NCBI GenBank assembly: GCA_002842095.1
Contig: PHCB01000004.1
Coordinates: forward strand, 62,001 to 126,000
Direction of reading: 5' to 3'
Origin: a candidate division BRC1 bacterium HGW-BRC1-1
Lineage (GTDB): Bacteria > Sumerlaeota > Sumerlaeia > Sumerlaeales > Sumerlaeaceae
DNA length: 64,000 nucleotides
Position 1 is the first letter of the stretch. The number at the start of each line of letters is the position of its first letter. Positions 26,352 to 35,413 of this stretch are shown here, piece after piece. The notes under the pieces are model-generated. The model was not told the origin of the DNA. It was given only the letters and a program-made list of their open reading frames with translations, and did not search any database. Made by a program: the position numbers and the translations under genes.

Positions 26352-28838
26352 TTGTTTACTTGCAGAAACCTGGTCCCACTATTGGCGTGCGTTGCGCTTC
26401 TGAGCGTAACGGGGACGCCCACTCTTGTCCACGCCCAACCCGCTTCTATTCCCACATCGGGGCAGGCAATGCCCGAAGCAGTTTCCTTCGTCAGCGAAAG
26501 CACCGCCCCCGCCGACGACATTGAAAACGTTGAAGATCACCCGAACCATCCGCTGACGCGCCCGCGCACCCTTGAGGATGACCAGAACATCGCCCGAAAG
26601 AGCCAGGCTTCTGTTGGCAACATGCCCGATGTCCCTGTCGTCAGGGAAGTAGAAATCGTGGGAGCGTGGGGCGACGACCTGCAGAAGGCCAAGCGCGTCG
26701 TGCAAAGCCGCCCCGACGAACCTCTTGATCCGACCCGCCAGCGCGAAGATATCCGTCGCCTCTATGAACTCGGAATCTTCTCACCCAACATTCAGGTTCA
26801 GGCAGAGCCGGTAGACGGCGGCGTTAAACTGCAATATCTCGTCGAGTCCAATCCGCGTGTGAGCGACATCCGCATCACGGGCAACCAGCGCATCGACTCC
26901 AATCGTCTTCTCGGCCAGGTGCCCGTGAAGAAGGGCGAGATTTACTCGATCCAGGCCCAGAACAAAATCAGTGACTCCATCACCCGCTATTACGAGGAAA
27001 ACGGCTTTACCGACGCCGTGGTTCGTGTGAGCGAACAACAGGCCGGACCCAATGGCGTGACCGTGGATATATCCGTGGACGAGGGAACGAAGATCAAAAT
27101 CAAGGATCTCGTCATTCGCGGGAACGACAACTACCGCGATATCGCCTTGAAGTTGCGCGTGACCAATCGCGGCTCCTGGGGCCCCTTCAAGCGCTACTAT
27201 AACGAATCCCGCTTCGGTCATGACCTCGACGTCATTCGCGTCCAGTACATGGCTCGCGGCTATCTCGACGTTATCGTCAACCGGGGCGAGTTCATCTACG
27301 CCGAAGACCAGAGCTGGGTCAGCCCCGTAATCGAAGTAACCGAAGGCCCCCGCTATCGTGTGGGGAACCTCGAAGCTCGCGGTTTCTCCCTCTACGGTCG
27401 CGAGGAAATCCTCCAACCCTTCCGTAGCCTTCAGGGCGATTATTACGACGCCAAGGCGTTTAACACCGCCTCTGTTCAGGTCACCAACATGTATGGTGAT
27501 GAGGGTTTCCTTCAGGCCAACGTAGAACCCGATTTCCACAAAGACCCCGCCCGGGGACTGGTGGACGTTGACGTGGCGGTGAGCGAAGGCCCCCGCATTT
27601 ATGTCGGCGATGTTCGCATTCTTTCCCAGGCCTACCCCGAAGATATGGAATCAGGCTGGCTGCGCCGCTTCTACAGCCGCTTCTCTCCCCCGGTGCAGGA
27701 TGAGGTTGTTCAGCGCGAAGTGCGTCTGCGCCCCGGACAAGTTTACCGCCGGTTCGACGAAGTCCGCACTCGCGAACGTCTCAAAGCCCTCAGCATTTTT
27801 GAAGACGTGAAGGTTCATGATCAACTTTCAGCCGACGCCAACGTGCGTGATTGCGTTGTGGAAGTAACCCAGGGCGACACCGCGAACCTGATCTTCGGCG
27901 TCGGCTTCGGCGACGTTCAGGGCGGCTTCGTTTATGGCAACTACGTTGAGCGCAACCTCTTCGGAATGGCCCGCGACCTGCGCGTTTCTGCACTCCTGGG
28001 TACCAAAGCCCTTAACTTCGAGGTCAGCTATCTCGACCGCTACTTCCTGGGCAATGATCTGGCTGCTCGTTTCAGCGCCTATCATAACACCTACAGTCGC
28101 CCCGGTGGTCTTCAGGCCACGACTACGGGCGGCAGCGCCGAGTTTACGCGTCCGCTGAACGAGTATCTGAAAGATTCTCTACGGGTGCGTTTGGATTCTA
28201 ATAGCTTTGATTTCGATAAAAAGAGCGACAGACCTGCCGCCAAGATTGACGACTACGTAGCTGCAACGCTGCGCTATCGCCTCTCCCACGATACGCGGGA
28301 CGATTTGTTCTTCCCCACCGAAGGTCACATCCTCGCGGGCGGAGTCGAGACCGGCATGGCCGATGGATTCCTCCTGAAGCTCGAAGGACAGTACGCGCAA
28401 TACACCGCACTGGGCGACCATTGGGTGTGGGCCTCTAACAACGTCGTTGGCCTGATGCCCTTTAACGCGGATGATATTGGCTACAACGATCGCTTCTTCA
28501 TGGGTGGCGCACAAGACATGCGCGGCTTCCGTCTCGCCGGCGCCGGCCCCCACGACCGTCGCAACGAAGATTTGGCCTTGGGCGGCTCAACCAAAATCCT
28601 GCTGCAGAATGAACTGCGCTATCCCTTCACCGACACCATTTCCGGTGTAGCTTTCGCCGACGTGGGTACCCTCGGTGCAGATGCATTCGACATCGGCAAA
28701 CCCCGCGCATCGCTGGGTGTGGGTGTCCGCATGCGTCTGCCCATAGCACAGGTTGCTCTCGACCTGGCCGTGCCGGTGGTGAAGAAGAAAGACGACCAAA
28801 CCCAGATATTCCACTTCACCCTCAGTTCCGCATTCTGA
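26352..28838 (+). CDS. bamA: Outer membrane protein assembly factor BamA (Omp85)
   Basis: Starting at the TTG preceded by GAGGAG, the product is 828 residues, the usual BamA size. The reading frame extends upstream to 25875 but without family-like sequence. A GTG at 26328 is an alternative start. The signal peptide ends near LVHAQ. After an acidic linker come five POTRA domains (about residues 95-500; for example VREVEIVGAW, VSDIRITGNQ, IKIKDLVIRGND, RYRVGNLEARG and PRIYVGDVRIL). The 16-strand barrel follows, with the loop-6 motif DMRGFRLAGAG. The C-terminus FHFTLSSAF ends in Phe, as expected for an outer-membrane beta-signal. BamA inserts barrel proteins into the outer membrane. Confidence 0.95.
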   Translation: MFTCRNLVPLLACVALLSVTGTPTLVHAQPASIPTSGQAMPEAVSFVSESTAPADDIENVEDHPNHPLTRPRTLEDDQNIARKSQASVGNMPDVPVVREVEIVGAWGDDLQKAKRVVQSRPDEPLDPTRQREDIRRLYELGIFSPNIQVQAEPVDGGVKLQYLVESNPRVSDIRITGNQRIDSNRLLGQVPVKKGEIYSIQAQNKISDSITRYYEENGFTDAVVRVSEQQAGPNGVTVDISVDEGTKIKIKDLVIRGNDNYRDIALKLRVTNRGSWGPFKRYYNESRFGHDLDVIRVQYMARGYLDVIVNRGEFIYAEDQSWVSPVIEVTEGPRYRVGNLEARGFSLYGREEILQPFRSLQGDYYDAKAFNTASVQVTNMYGDEGFLQANVEPDFHKDPARGLVDVDVAVSEGPRIYVGDVRILSQAYPEDMESGWLRRFYSRFSPPVQDEVVQREVRLRPGQVYRRFDEVRTRERLKALSIFEDVKVHDQLSADANVRDCVVEVTQGDTANLIFGVGFGDVQGGFVYGNYVERNLFGMARDLRVSALLGTKALNFEVSYLDRYFLGNDLAARFSAYHNTYSRPGGLQATTTGGSAEFTRPLNEYLKDSLRVRLDSNSFDFDKKSDRPAAKIDDYVAATLRYRLSHDTRDDLFFPTEGHILAGGVETGMADGFLLKLEGQYAQYTALGDHWVWASNNVVGLMPFNADDIGYNDRFFMGGAQDMRGFRLAGAGPHDRRNEDLALGGSTKILLQNELRYPFTDTISGVAFADVGTLGADAFDIGKPRASLGVGVRMRLPIAQVALDLAVPVVKKKDDQTQIFHFTLSSAF

Positions 28839-28973
28839 TTCCACAGGCCACCTGCGGTTCCCGGTGCCACGCGTCTGTGAATGCTGCGCGCTTGGTAATC
28901 GCACGAAGATGGGGCGACGTGACTTGATGTGCAATTCCCTGCATGGGCCTCAAAAACGAAAGGATTTACCCGC

Positions 28974-29654
28974 ATGATGAATCTGCGCTTTTCCCTGTTT
29001 GCCGTCTGTCTGTTGTGCCTGACGACCCTCGCCCCGGCTCAGTCAAAGGTTGGTTTCGTTGACATCGACCGGGTGACTGCCAAATCGAAATCCGTCAATT
29101 CGCTTATGAGCGGAATGCAGGGAGATTTTGAAAAGGTGCAGCAGGAACTCGATTCGCGGCGCCAGAAAATCGCCGACATCGAAGCCGACGTTAAACGCAC
29201 CGATGGTGTGTTGTCGAAGGATCAACAGGACAAAAAAAGGGGCGAGATCGCCAAGCTTCAGACCGAAGCAGATGACATCGAATTCAAAGCGCAGAAACAA
29301 GTGCGCGACGTACAACAAAAAGTCCTCGAACCTCTCCGACGCAAAATCGTGACGGCCATCGAGGAAGTCGCCCGCGAACAACGCTACGATTTAATTCTTA
29401 CCAAAGAAGCAGTCGTCTTCTTTCTGCCCACCAGCGACATCACCGACGACGTAATTAAAAAGCTCAACACAACCATCGGCGATGAGGGGAGCGACGCCCG
29501 GGCAACCAGCGAACCGGCCGCATCAACCAAACCCGCTGCCGCTGCAAAAACACCCGCAGAAGAAGTTAAAGCGGCCGTCAAAGCGGCCACCCCCGCACCC
29601 AAGGAAGAAGACACCACCACACGCCGACGCGCCGTCGATCGCCAGCCGGAATAG
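28974..29654 (+). CDS. OmpH/Skp family periplasmic chaperone
   Basis: An ATG at 28974, with AGGA about 9 nt upstream, gives 226 residues with a signal peptide ending near APAQS. The mature protein opens with KVGFVDIDRVTAKSK, the Skp/OmpH start, then a long charged coiled coil (about 45-140). The conserved C-terminal strand YDLILTKEAVVFFLP and helix DITDDVIKKLN follow. The last 60 residues are an Ala/Lys/Pro-rich tail ending in RRRAVDRQPE, longer than in Skp. Skp trimers hold unfolded outer-membrane proteins for BamA. Placement between bamA and lpxC is the conserved order in many Gram-negatives. Confidence 0.93.
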   Translation: MMNLRFSLFAVCLLCLTTLAPAQSKVGFVDIDRVTAKSKSVNSLMSGMQGDFEKVQQELDSRRQKIADIEADVKRTDGVLSKDQQDKKRGEIAKLQTEADDIEFKAQKQVRDVQQKVLEPLRRKIVTAIEEVAREQRYDLILTKEAVVFFLPTSDITDDVIKKLNTTIGDEGSDARATSEPAASTKPAAAAKTPAEEVKAAVKAATPAPKEEDTTTRRRAVDRQPE

Positions 29655-29667
29655 CGGTCTCTCCAAC

Positions 29668-30513
29668 TTGCCCAACCGTTTCCAACAGACCATCACCGAA
29701 CCTGCTGAAATCAGCGGCAAGGGACTGCACTCTGGTCTTGCAGCGACACTGCGTTTCCTACCAGCCCCCGCTGGGCAGGGCGTCGTATTTCGTCGGATCG
29801 ACCTGCCCGGCGCGCCCGAGATTCCGGCACGCTCAGAAAACCTCGTTCACACAGACCTCATGCGCCACACCACCCTGGCCGCCGGCGAAGCACGGGTCTT
29901 CACCATCGAGCACCTCATGGCAGCAACCGCGGCCCTGGGCATCGACAATCTAATCGTGGAGATCGACACGGAAGAACCGCCCTTCCTCGATGGCAGTTCC
30001 CTGCCCTTCGTGGAGCTTCTCACACGGGCCGGAATCAAAGTCCTCGAAGCACCCACCACACCTCTTGTTGTTTCCCGCCCTCTCGCTTTTCGCGACGGCG
30101 ACGCCGAAATTACAGCTCTTCCCAGCGACGATTTTCGGGTCACCTTTTTCTACTCTTCCGACGAACCGCTCCTGCCCAATCAGCAGGGTGACTTTGTTAT
30201 AACACCCGAAACCTTTACTCGCGAAATTGCCCCGGCCCGCACCTTCTGTTTCTTCCACGAAATCGAGCAACTGCGCGCCAGGGGCCTCATACGCGGAGGC
30301 AACCTTTCCTCCTCCGTGGTCATCGGACGCAAAGCGATCATCAACTTATCTCTGCGATTTGAGGACGAACCCGTCCGCCACAAAATTCTCGATTTCATCG
30401 GCGACATTGCCCTTCTTGGTCGCCCCCTTCAGGGTCATTTCATGGCCTCAAAATCAGGCCACCGCGTACATGCGGCATTCTGCAACTTCCTCCGAAAGGA
30501 ACTTGAATCATGA
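29668..30513 (+). CDS. lpxC: UDP-3-O-acyl-N-acetylglucosamine deacetylase
   Basis: I place the start at TTG 29668 (281 residues, M(L)PNRFQQTIT), 13 nt after the ompH stop. The frame is open further upstream but only as an out-of-frame copy of the ompH tail. LpxC catalyses the committed step of lipid A synthesis. Zinc ligands His82, His238 and Asp242, catalytic Glu81 (EHLMA) and His265 (KSGH) are all present, as are HSG near residue 21 and FLDGSSLPF. Its presence shows the organism makes lipid A. The end overlaps fabZ by 4 nt, so they are translationally coupled. The ribosome site is weak. Confidence 0.96.
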   Translation: MPNRFQQTITEPAEISGKGLHSGLAATLRFLPAPAGQGVVFRRIDLPGAPEIPARSENLVHTDLMRHTTLAAGEARVFTIEHLMAATAALGIDNLIVEIDTEEPPFLDGSSLPFVELLTRAGIKVLEAPTTPLVVSRPLAFRDGDAEITALPSDDFRVTFFYSSDEPLLPNQQGDFVITPETFTREIAPARTFCFFHEIEQLRARGLIRGGNLSSSVVIGRKAIINLSLRFEDEPVRHKILDFIGDIALLGRPLQGHFMASKSGHRVHAAFCNFLRKELES

Positions 30514-30977
30514 GCGAACCGAAAATCTACACTCCCCCCTTTGGAGTCGCCGAAATCTGCGAAATCCTTCCCCATCGCTGGCCCTTCATGCTCGTCGATC
30601 GCATCGTTGAAGTCGGCGAAAAATCGATCGTCGGCATCAAGGCCGTCACCAACACCGAGTGGTTTTTTCCCGGCCACTTCCCGGGAAACCCCGTCATGCC
30701 GGGTGTGCTTCAGCTTGAAGCAATGGCCCAGACCGGTGCCGTGCGCACCCTGATGAAACCGGAATCACGAGGCATGATCGCTGTGCTGGCCGGTGTTGAT
30801 GATGCGCGTTTCCGCCGCATGGTCCGCCCCGGAGATCTGCTCCGCATCGAAATCGAGGAGATCTCCATCCGTCGCACCATCGGTAAGGTTCGCGGACGCT
30901 GCCTGGTCGACGGTCAGTTGACCAGCGAAGCCACCATTACCTACATGGTCGTTTCTCCCGACAAGCAAAACGGCTAA
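30510..30977 (+). CDS. fabZ: 3-hydroxyacyl-ACP dehydratase
   Basis: This 155-residue hot-dog-fold enzyme dehydrates 3-hydroxyacyl-ACP in fatty-acid synthesis. The signature GHFPGNPVMPGVLQLEAMAQ contains catalytic His56 and Glu70, and LPHRWPFMLVDRI opens the domain. It overlaps the lpxC stop by 4 nt. FabZ and LpxC compete for the same hydroxyacyl-ACP pool, and in several phyla the two are fused or coupled to balance membrane lipid and lipid A supply. The gene ends 3 nt before the convergent ubiE stop. Confidence 0.96.
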   Translation: MSEPKIYTPPFGVAEICEILPHRWPFMLVDRIVEVGEKSIVGIKAVTNTEWFFPGHFPGNPVMPGVLQLEAMAQTGAVRTLMKPESRGMIAVLAGVDDARFRRMVRPGDLLRIEIEEISIRRTIGKVRGRCLVDGQLTSEATITYMVVSPDKQNG

Positions 30978-30980
30978 AAA

Positions 30981-31754
30981 TTATCTCTCCGCAACAATCG
31001 AGAGATACAATGTCGCGACGCCAAATGTGAGTGGGTGACGGGTGACTTCCCCCCCCGTCGCCTGGCTCAACAAACGCGAAAATTCCTCACCGTCGGGAAA
31101 TTTTGCCACGGACTTCGGCAGGTAAGTATACGCCCGACTGCCCGAGATGAGCCGCCCCACCCAAGGTAGCACGCCAAAAAAGTAGCGGTTGTAACACCAC
31201 GCAATAAGCCGATTGCGAGGCTGCGAAAACTCTAGCACCGCGACCCGGCCACCCACACGACAGACACGCGCCATCTCTGCAAGCCCGGCCCCCACATCCG
31301 TCACGTTGCGAATGCCAAAGGCCACCGTGGCGAGATCGAAAGTTCCGGTGGAGAAGGGCAACCGCATCGTGTCGGCCACCATCGCGCGCGGGATTTCATC
31401 GCCCCCCTCCATTTGTTCAAACTTGTTTTTTCCCCGCCGCATCATCGACGGCGTGAAATCGCTGGCGGTAACCTTGGTCGCGAAACCACAACGTCGCGCC
31501 TCGTTGGTCAGTTCGATTGCCAGATCACCGGTGCCAGCGCAGACGTCCAACACACGGGCGGGATTGCCGGTCATCACGTTCCGGGCAACGAATCGCCGCC
31601 AGCGGCGGTCGATGTTCAGACTCAGCAGATGGTTGAGGAAGTCATACGTGGGTGAAATGTCATGGAACATCCCGCGAATGTCGCTCGGTCGTTTTGACCC
31701 CACAAAGCGTTCCTCGCCAACACCCTGCTCCGGATTTCCACCTTCCACCGCCAT
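30981..31754 (-). CDS. ubiE: Quinone-biosynthesis C-methyltransferase (UbiE/MenG)
   Basis: I take the ATG at 31754 as start (257 residues). The frame is open beyond it, but that stretch is an out-of-frame reading of the end of xseA. Family signatures are MFHDISPTYDFLNHLLSLNI near the N-terminus, the SAM loop VLDVCAGTGDLAIEL and VAFGIRNVTD. The C-terminus has YTYLPKSVAKFPDGEEF. The enzyme methylates demethylmenaquinone and/or a ubiquinone precursor; which quinone is made here cannot be told from the window. The start lies 1 nt after the xseA stop, so translation is coupled. The stop is 3 nt from the convergent fabZ stop. Confidence 0.94.
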   Translation of the reverse strand: MAVEGGNPEQGVGEERFVGSKRPSDIRGMFHDISPTYDFLNHLLSLNIDRRWRRFVARNVMTGNPARVLDVCAGTGDLAIELTNEARRCGFATKVTASDFTPSMMRRGKNKFEQMEGGDEIPRAMVADTMRLPFSTGTFDLATVAFGIRNVTDVGAGLAEMARVCRVGGRVAVLEFSQPRNRLIAWCYNRYFFGVLPWVGRLISGSRAYTYLPKSVAKFPDGEEFSRLLSQATGGEVTRHPLTFGVATLYLSIVAER

Positions 31755-31755
31755 G

Positions 31756-33264
31756 CTATACCTCATCCTTCTTGGGCGATTCCTCGCACTCCATGCCAAA
31801 CCACTCGATGGCAGTCGCCGCCGATTGACGTCGACGACGAGGCTTTCCGGATGGTGACCCGCTTCCTGCAGGCGGTGCTCCGTCCACATGCACGTCGATG
31901 TTACCGTCGTGCAACAGAACGCGCAAACCCTGCCCCGCAGACGCCTCCGTGGCCGCCCGCAAAGCCCGCCCCGTTGCGGGATCAATCGTTATGGAATAAC
32001 CTCGCCGCAAAACAGAACGCGGATTAAGCGCAGTAAGCTGCGCTGAAAGTCGCTGCAGTCGGTTTCCCCCTGTTTCAGTGCGACGCTTCACATCGCGCAT
32101 CAATCTTTGATCCAGATCATCCAGACGTTGCCGACGCTCGTTAACCCGCTGAAGCGGTCGCACCAAACCGAGGTTCGCATCGAAGCTCCGCACAAAGGAG
32201 CGCAGCAGTTCCAGTCGGGGCAGAAAGGCGCGTTGCAATCGGGCCGGGGCGTGGCGGGCAATGTCGAACCGTGTCAGCCTCGCGCGCATCGCTGCTTCAG
32301 CCCTCGCCCGCAAGTGCGGTGCCCCACTCAGAAACGCCAGACGCCCTTCAAGCGCCGATTTCAAACGCACGACCCGATGCGCCAGTTCGCGCAATTGCTC
32401 CTGTCCGTCGGGCACCACGAGTTCCGCAGCCGCCGACGGGGTTGGCGCGCGCAAATCCGCGACAAAATCCGCAATGGTGAAATCCACCTCATGGCCCACT
32501 GCTGAAATCACCGGAATCGCCGATTCGAAAATGGCCCGCGCCACAACCTCTTCGTTGAAAGACCAGAGGTCTTCCATCGATCCCCCACCGCGCCCCACAA
32601 TCAACACGTCGCACAATCCCGCCGCGCTCATGCGACGGATAGCCGCGGCAATCTCCCCCGCCGCGCCCTCACCCTGCACCCGCACGGGCGCTATGAACAC
32701 CGGAATCTGCGGTGCCCGCCGCGCGAGGATGTTCAGAATATCACGAACCGCAGCCCCCGTGGGTGAAGTCACCACTCCGATCGCATGCGGGATCCGCGGC
32801 AATGCCCGCTTGCGCGACGACTCAAAAAGTCCCTCGGCCTCAAGCCTGGTTTTCATTTCCACAAACGCCTGAAACAGCCGACCCACACCTGCCGGTCGCA
32901 TACTCGAAACAACCAGTTGGTACTGCCCCCGTGGTTCGTACACCGCCATGCGACCGCGAAGTTCAACCATCTCGCCCTCGCGCGGCATCGCTTTCAACCG
33001 CGCCGCATCGCTGCTCCACATAACACAACTCAGCGTGGCCCCGGCATCCTTCACCACGAAATACAAATGACGCCCCCCGGCGGGCCGAAAGTTCGACAGT
33101 TCCCCCTCCACCAGCACCGTTGCAAAGGATCGCTCGAGGAGATGCTTCAGTCGCCCCGTTAACTCAGAAACCGTGAGGGGCTTCTGCGCTTCCTCCTTCG
33201 GGGCGTCGTCTTGTGGCCCGGAACTCCAGGCGAGAAAATCGGGATTGTCAGACAAGCGATCCAT
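31756..33264 (-). CDS. xseA: Exodeoxyribonuclease VII large subunit
   Basis: The start at ATG 33264 gives 502 residues; a TTG two codons upstream is an alternative. An OB-fold nucleic-acid-binding domain (about 30-130, VEGELSNFRPAGGRHLYFVVKD) is followed by the XseA catalytic region. It includes IGVVTSPTGAAVRDI, VGRGGGSMEDLWSFNEE and ISAVGHEVDFTIADFVADLRAPTPSAAAE. A long coiled coil and the NPRSVLRRGYSI segment follow. Residues about 455-502 form a basic, Pro/Gly-rich extension beyond the usual end. The small subunit gene xseB, usually adjacent, is not found; ubiE follows directly. The enzyme degrades single-stranded DNA. Confidence 0.95.
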   Translation of the reverse strand: MDRLSDNPDFLAWSSGPQDDAPKEEAQKPLTVSELTGRLKHLLERSFATVLVEGELSNFRPAGGRHLYFVVKDAGATLSCVMWSSDAARLKAMPREGEMVELRGRMAVYEPRGQYQLVVSSMRPAGVGRLFQAFVEMKTRLEAEGLFESSRKRALPRIPHAIGVVTSPTGAAVRDILNILARRAPQIPVFIAPVRVQGEGAAGEIAAAIRRMSAAGLCDVLIVGRGGGSMEDLWSFNEEVVARAIFESAIPVISAVGHEVDFTIADFVADLRAPTPSAAAELVVPDGQEQLRELAHRVVRLKSALEGRLAFLSGAPHLRARAEAAMRARLTRFDIARHAPARLQRAFLPRLELLRSFVRSFDANLGLVRPLQRVNERRQRLDDLDQRLMRDVKRRTETGGNRLQRLSAQLTALNPRSVLRRGYSITIDPATGRALRAATEASAGQGLRVLLHDGNIDVHVDGAPPAGSGSPSGKPRRRRQSAATAIEWFGMECEESPKKDEV

Positions 33265-33407
33265 GTCCAACAGATACGATCACGAACGGCGGGTCATGCA
33301 CACAAGAATTCCGCTTCCTGTGGTTTTCGTTTCCTGCTGGTCTTCTGCGGGGATGACATGAGAGTCTTTGCCCTGACCAACGTCATATCTTCGAGGCGCT
33401 CTTTTCC

Positions 33408-34067
33408 ATGATCGCATGTCCTGCGCTTTATGTCATCACTGACGACAAACCGTCCCGTTCTTCGGATGATTTGATAGCCAGCGTTTGCGATGCCATCACC
33501 GGCGGCGCGACGCTCATCCAGTTTCGCGAGCGGTCCCTCCCGCCCGACGACCTTCCACGCCTCATCTGCTCCCTATCGGCTGCCTGCCGCGCTGCAGGCG
33601 TCCCGCTTCTCCTGAACGGGGGCGTATGCGAAAAACTTCGCGAGCCGGTTCAGGCCGACGGCATTCATCTACAGGCACACAATCTGGACCGGGTTGATGA
33701 ATTGTCCGGAAATATAATCACCACGCCCGGCCATCAGCTCATGCTTGGTTATTCTGCCCACAGTGTGGAGGAACTCGTGGAAGCCCTCCAAAAGGTTCCG
33801 CTCGATTTCGCCACCCTCAGCCCTATCTATGCGACACCATCCAAGGAGGGAATCATCGCACCCACAGGGCCGCATATTTTGACCGACTGCCGCAACACAT
33901 TGCCCGAATTTCCAGTGTTGGCGTTGGGCGGCATTGACCAGAGCCGCGCTTCCGAATGCATTGCCGCCGGTGCGTCGGGCATTGCCGTCATGAGAGCGGT
34001 CATGAGCGCGCAGTCGCCTCGTCTTGCAGCGAGAGAGCTGATCGAATCCATGCGGATCACCCATTAA
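33408..34067 (+). CDS. thiE: ThiE/TenI family thiamine-phosphate synthase-like protein
   Basis: This 219-residue TIM barrel belongs to the ThiE/TenI family: ALYVITDD at the first strand, ATLIQFRERSL, GYSAHSVEEL, SPIYATPSKEG and LALGGID. ThiE joins the pyrimidine diphosphate and thiazole phosphate to make thiamine phosphate. Two positions where ThiE normally has magnesium-binding aspartates look altered: the usual ND after strand 4 reads LLLNGGV, and the region after GIHLQ lacks the expected ED. A TenI-like thiazole tautomerase is therefore a real alternative. No TPP riboswitch is recognisable in the 140 nt upstream. The gene is divergent from xseA. Confidence 0.8.
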   Translation: MIACPALYVITDDKPSRSSDDLIASVCDAITGGATLIQFRERSLPPDDLPRLICSLSAACRAAGVPLLLNGGVCEKLREPVQADGIHLQAHNLDRVDELSGNIITTPGHQLMLGYSAHSVEELVEALQKVPLDFATLSPIYATPSKEGIIAPTGPHILTDCRNTLPEFPVLALGGIDQSRASECIAAGASGIAVMRAVMSAQSPRLAARELIESMRITH

Positions 34068-34229
34068 GCAAAATACTCTGAAAACTTTCTGTGTTATCCT
34101 GATGAAGGGCTCGAAAAAGGGATTGCACCCCTCACTGCTCCCCTTCACGATTCGCCATTGTTAGGGATCAAACCTTATTCGATTTCTTTGTTTCGCTTCA
34201 AAATTCAACCATAGGCAGGTTTCTTCAGC

Positions 34230-35324
34230 GTGCATTGGCGTGGTCTTATCGATCGTTATCGTGAGTATCTTCCCGTTACTGAAGCGACACCGGTGGTTAG
34301 TCTTTGCGAGGGCAACACGCCTCTCATCCCCGTGGATTCATTGTCACGCGAGGTTGGAGACAACGTTGAAGTTTTCGTGAAGTTTGAAGGGTTGAATCCA
34401 ACCGGGTCGTTCAAGGACCGCGGCATGACGATGGCCGTCAGTAAAGCCCGCGAAGAAGGCTCCACCGCCGTCATGTGTGCCTCCACCGGCAACACGTCTG
34501 CCAGCGCAGCCGCCTATGCCGGACGAGCCGGGATGAGTTGCATCGTCATCATCCCCGACGGCAACATTGCCATGGGCAAGCTGGCCCAAGCTCTCATGCA
34601 CGGTGCCCAAGTGTTTGCGGTGCAGGGAAATTTTGACGACGCCCTGACCATCGTCCGCGATATCACCGACAAGCATCCCATCACCCTCGTAAACTCCGTA
34701 AATCCATACCGCATCGAAGGCCAGAAAACCGCTTCCTTCGAAGTGATCGACGCCCTCGGCGACGCACCCGATTACCACTTCATCCCGGTCGGGAACGCGG
34801 GCAACATCACCGCCTACTGGAAAGGATACGTCGAGTATCACAACGCGGGCAAATCCACCCGACGCCCCCGCATGATGGGCTTTCAGGCAGCCGGGTCGGC
34901 CCCCATCGTTCTGGGCCACGTGGTCGAAAAACCCGAAACCCTCGCCACCGCCATCCGCATCGGCAACCCCGCCAGTTGGAAACAAGCCGAAGCCGCCCGC
35001 GACGACAGCGGAGGCATGATCGACATGGTGACGGATGACGAAATCGTTTCAGCCTACCAGCACCTTGCGCGGGTTGAAGGCATCTTCGTGGAACCCGCCA
35101 GCGCCGCCAGTGTGGCCGGGTTGATTAAGTTGATTCAGTCGGGCTTTTTCAAACAGGCGAAAAACGCCCCGCCCACCGGGCGTAAAACCCGCATCGTCTG
35201 TGTGTGCACGGGCCACGGCCTGAAGGACCCCGACAACGCCCGCAAATGTTCCTCCGTTCCCATCTCAGTTCCGGCGTCCATTGAGGCCATCATGGAACAT
35301 GTTTGTCTTGATTTAAGTCGATAA
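34230..35324 (+). CDS. thrC: Threonine synthase
   Basis: A GTG start gives 364 residues ([15 protein letters not shown]). This is the short, B. subtilis-type PLP-dependent threonine synthase that converts O-phosphohomoserine to threonine. PLP-binding Lys62 is in GSFKDRGM, preceded by CEGNTPLI. The [17 protein letters not shown] substrate and phosphate loop and [15 protein letters not shown] also match. The C-terminus has [11 protein letters not shown]. The enzyme is cytoplasmic. The gene stands alone: no homoserine kinase or homoserine dehydrogenase lies nearby. The 162-nt upstream region shows no recognisable leader or riboswitch. Confidence 0.96.
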   Translation: MHWRGLIDRYREYLPVTEATPVVSLCEGNTPLIPVDSLSREVGDNVEVFVKFEGLNPTGSFKDRGMTMAVSKAREEGSTAVMCASTGNTSASAAAYAGRAGMSCIVIIPDGNIAMGKLAQALMHGAQVFAVQGNFDDALTIVRDITDKHPITLVNSVNPYRIEGQKTASFEVIDALGDAPDYHFIPVGNAGNITAYWKGYVEYHNAGKSTRRPRMMGFQAAGSAPIVLGHVVEKPETLATAIRIGNPASWKQAEAARDDSGGMIDMVTDDEIVSAYQHLARVEGIFVEPASAASVAGLIKLIQSGFFKQAKNAPPTGRKTRIVCVCTGHGLKDPDNARKCSSVPISVPASIEAIMEHVCLDLSR

Positions 35325-35413
35325 TCAGTAAAGAATCAAAAGTCCCTCGTTGGCTAAATTGGTGGGGGTATGGGCAAGATTTGATATAGACTTCCCCTTG
35401 GAGAAGCGAACTT

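Noticed and set aside
33271-33407. TPP riboswitch upstream of the ThiE/TenI gene
   Set aside because: The conserved CTGAGA and ACCTGATCTGG-type elements are not present in the 137-nt leader.
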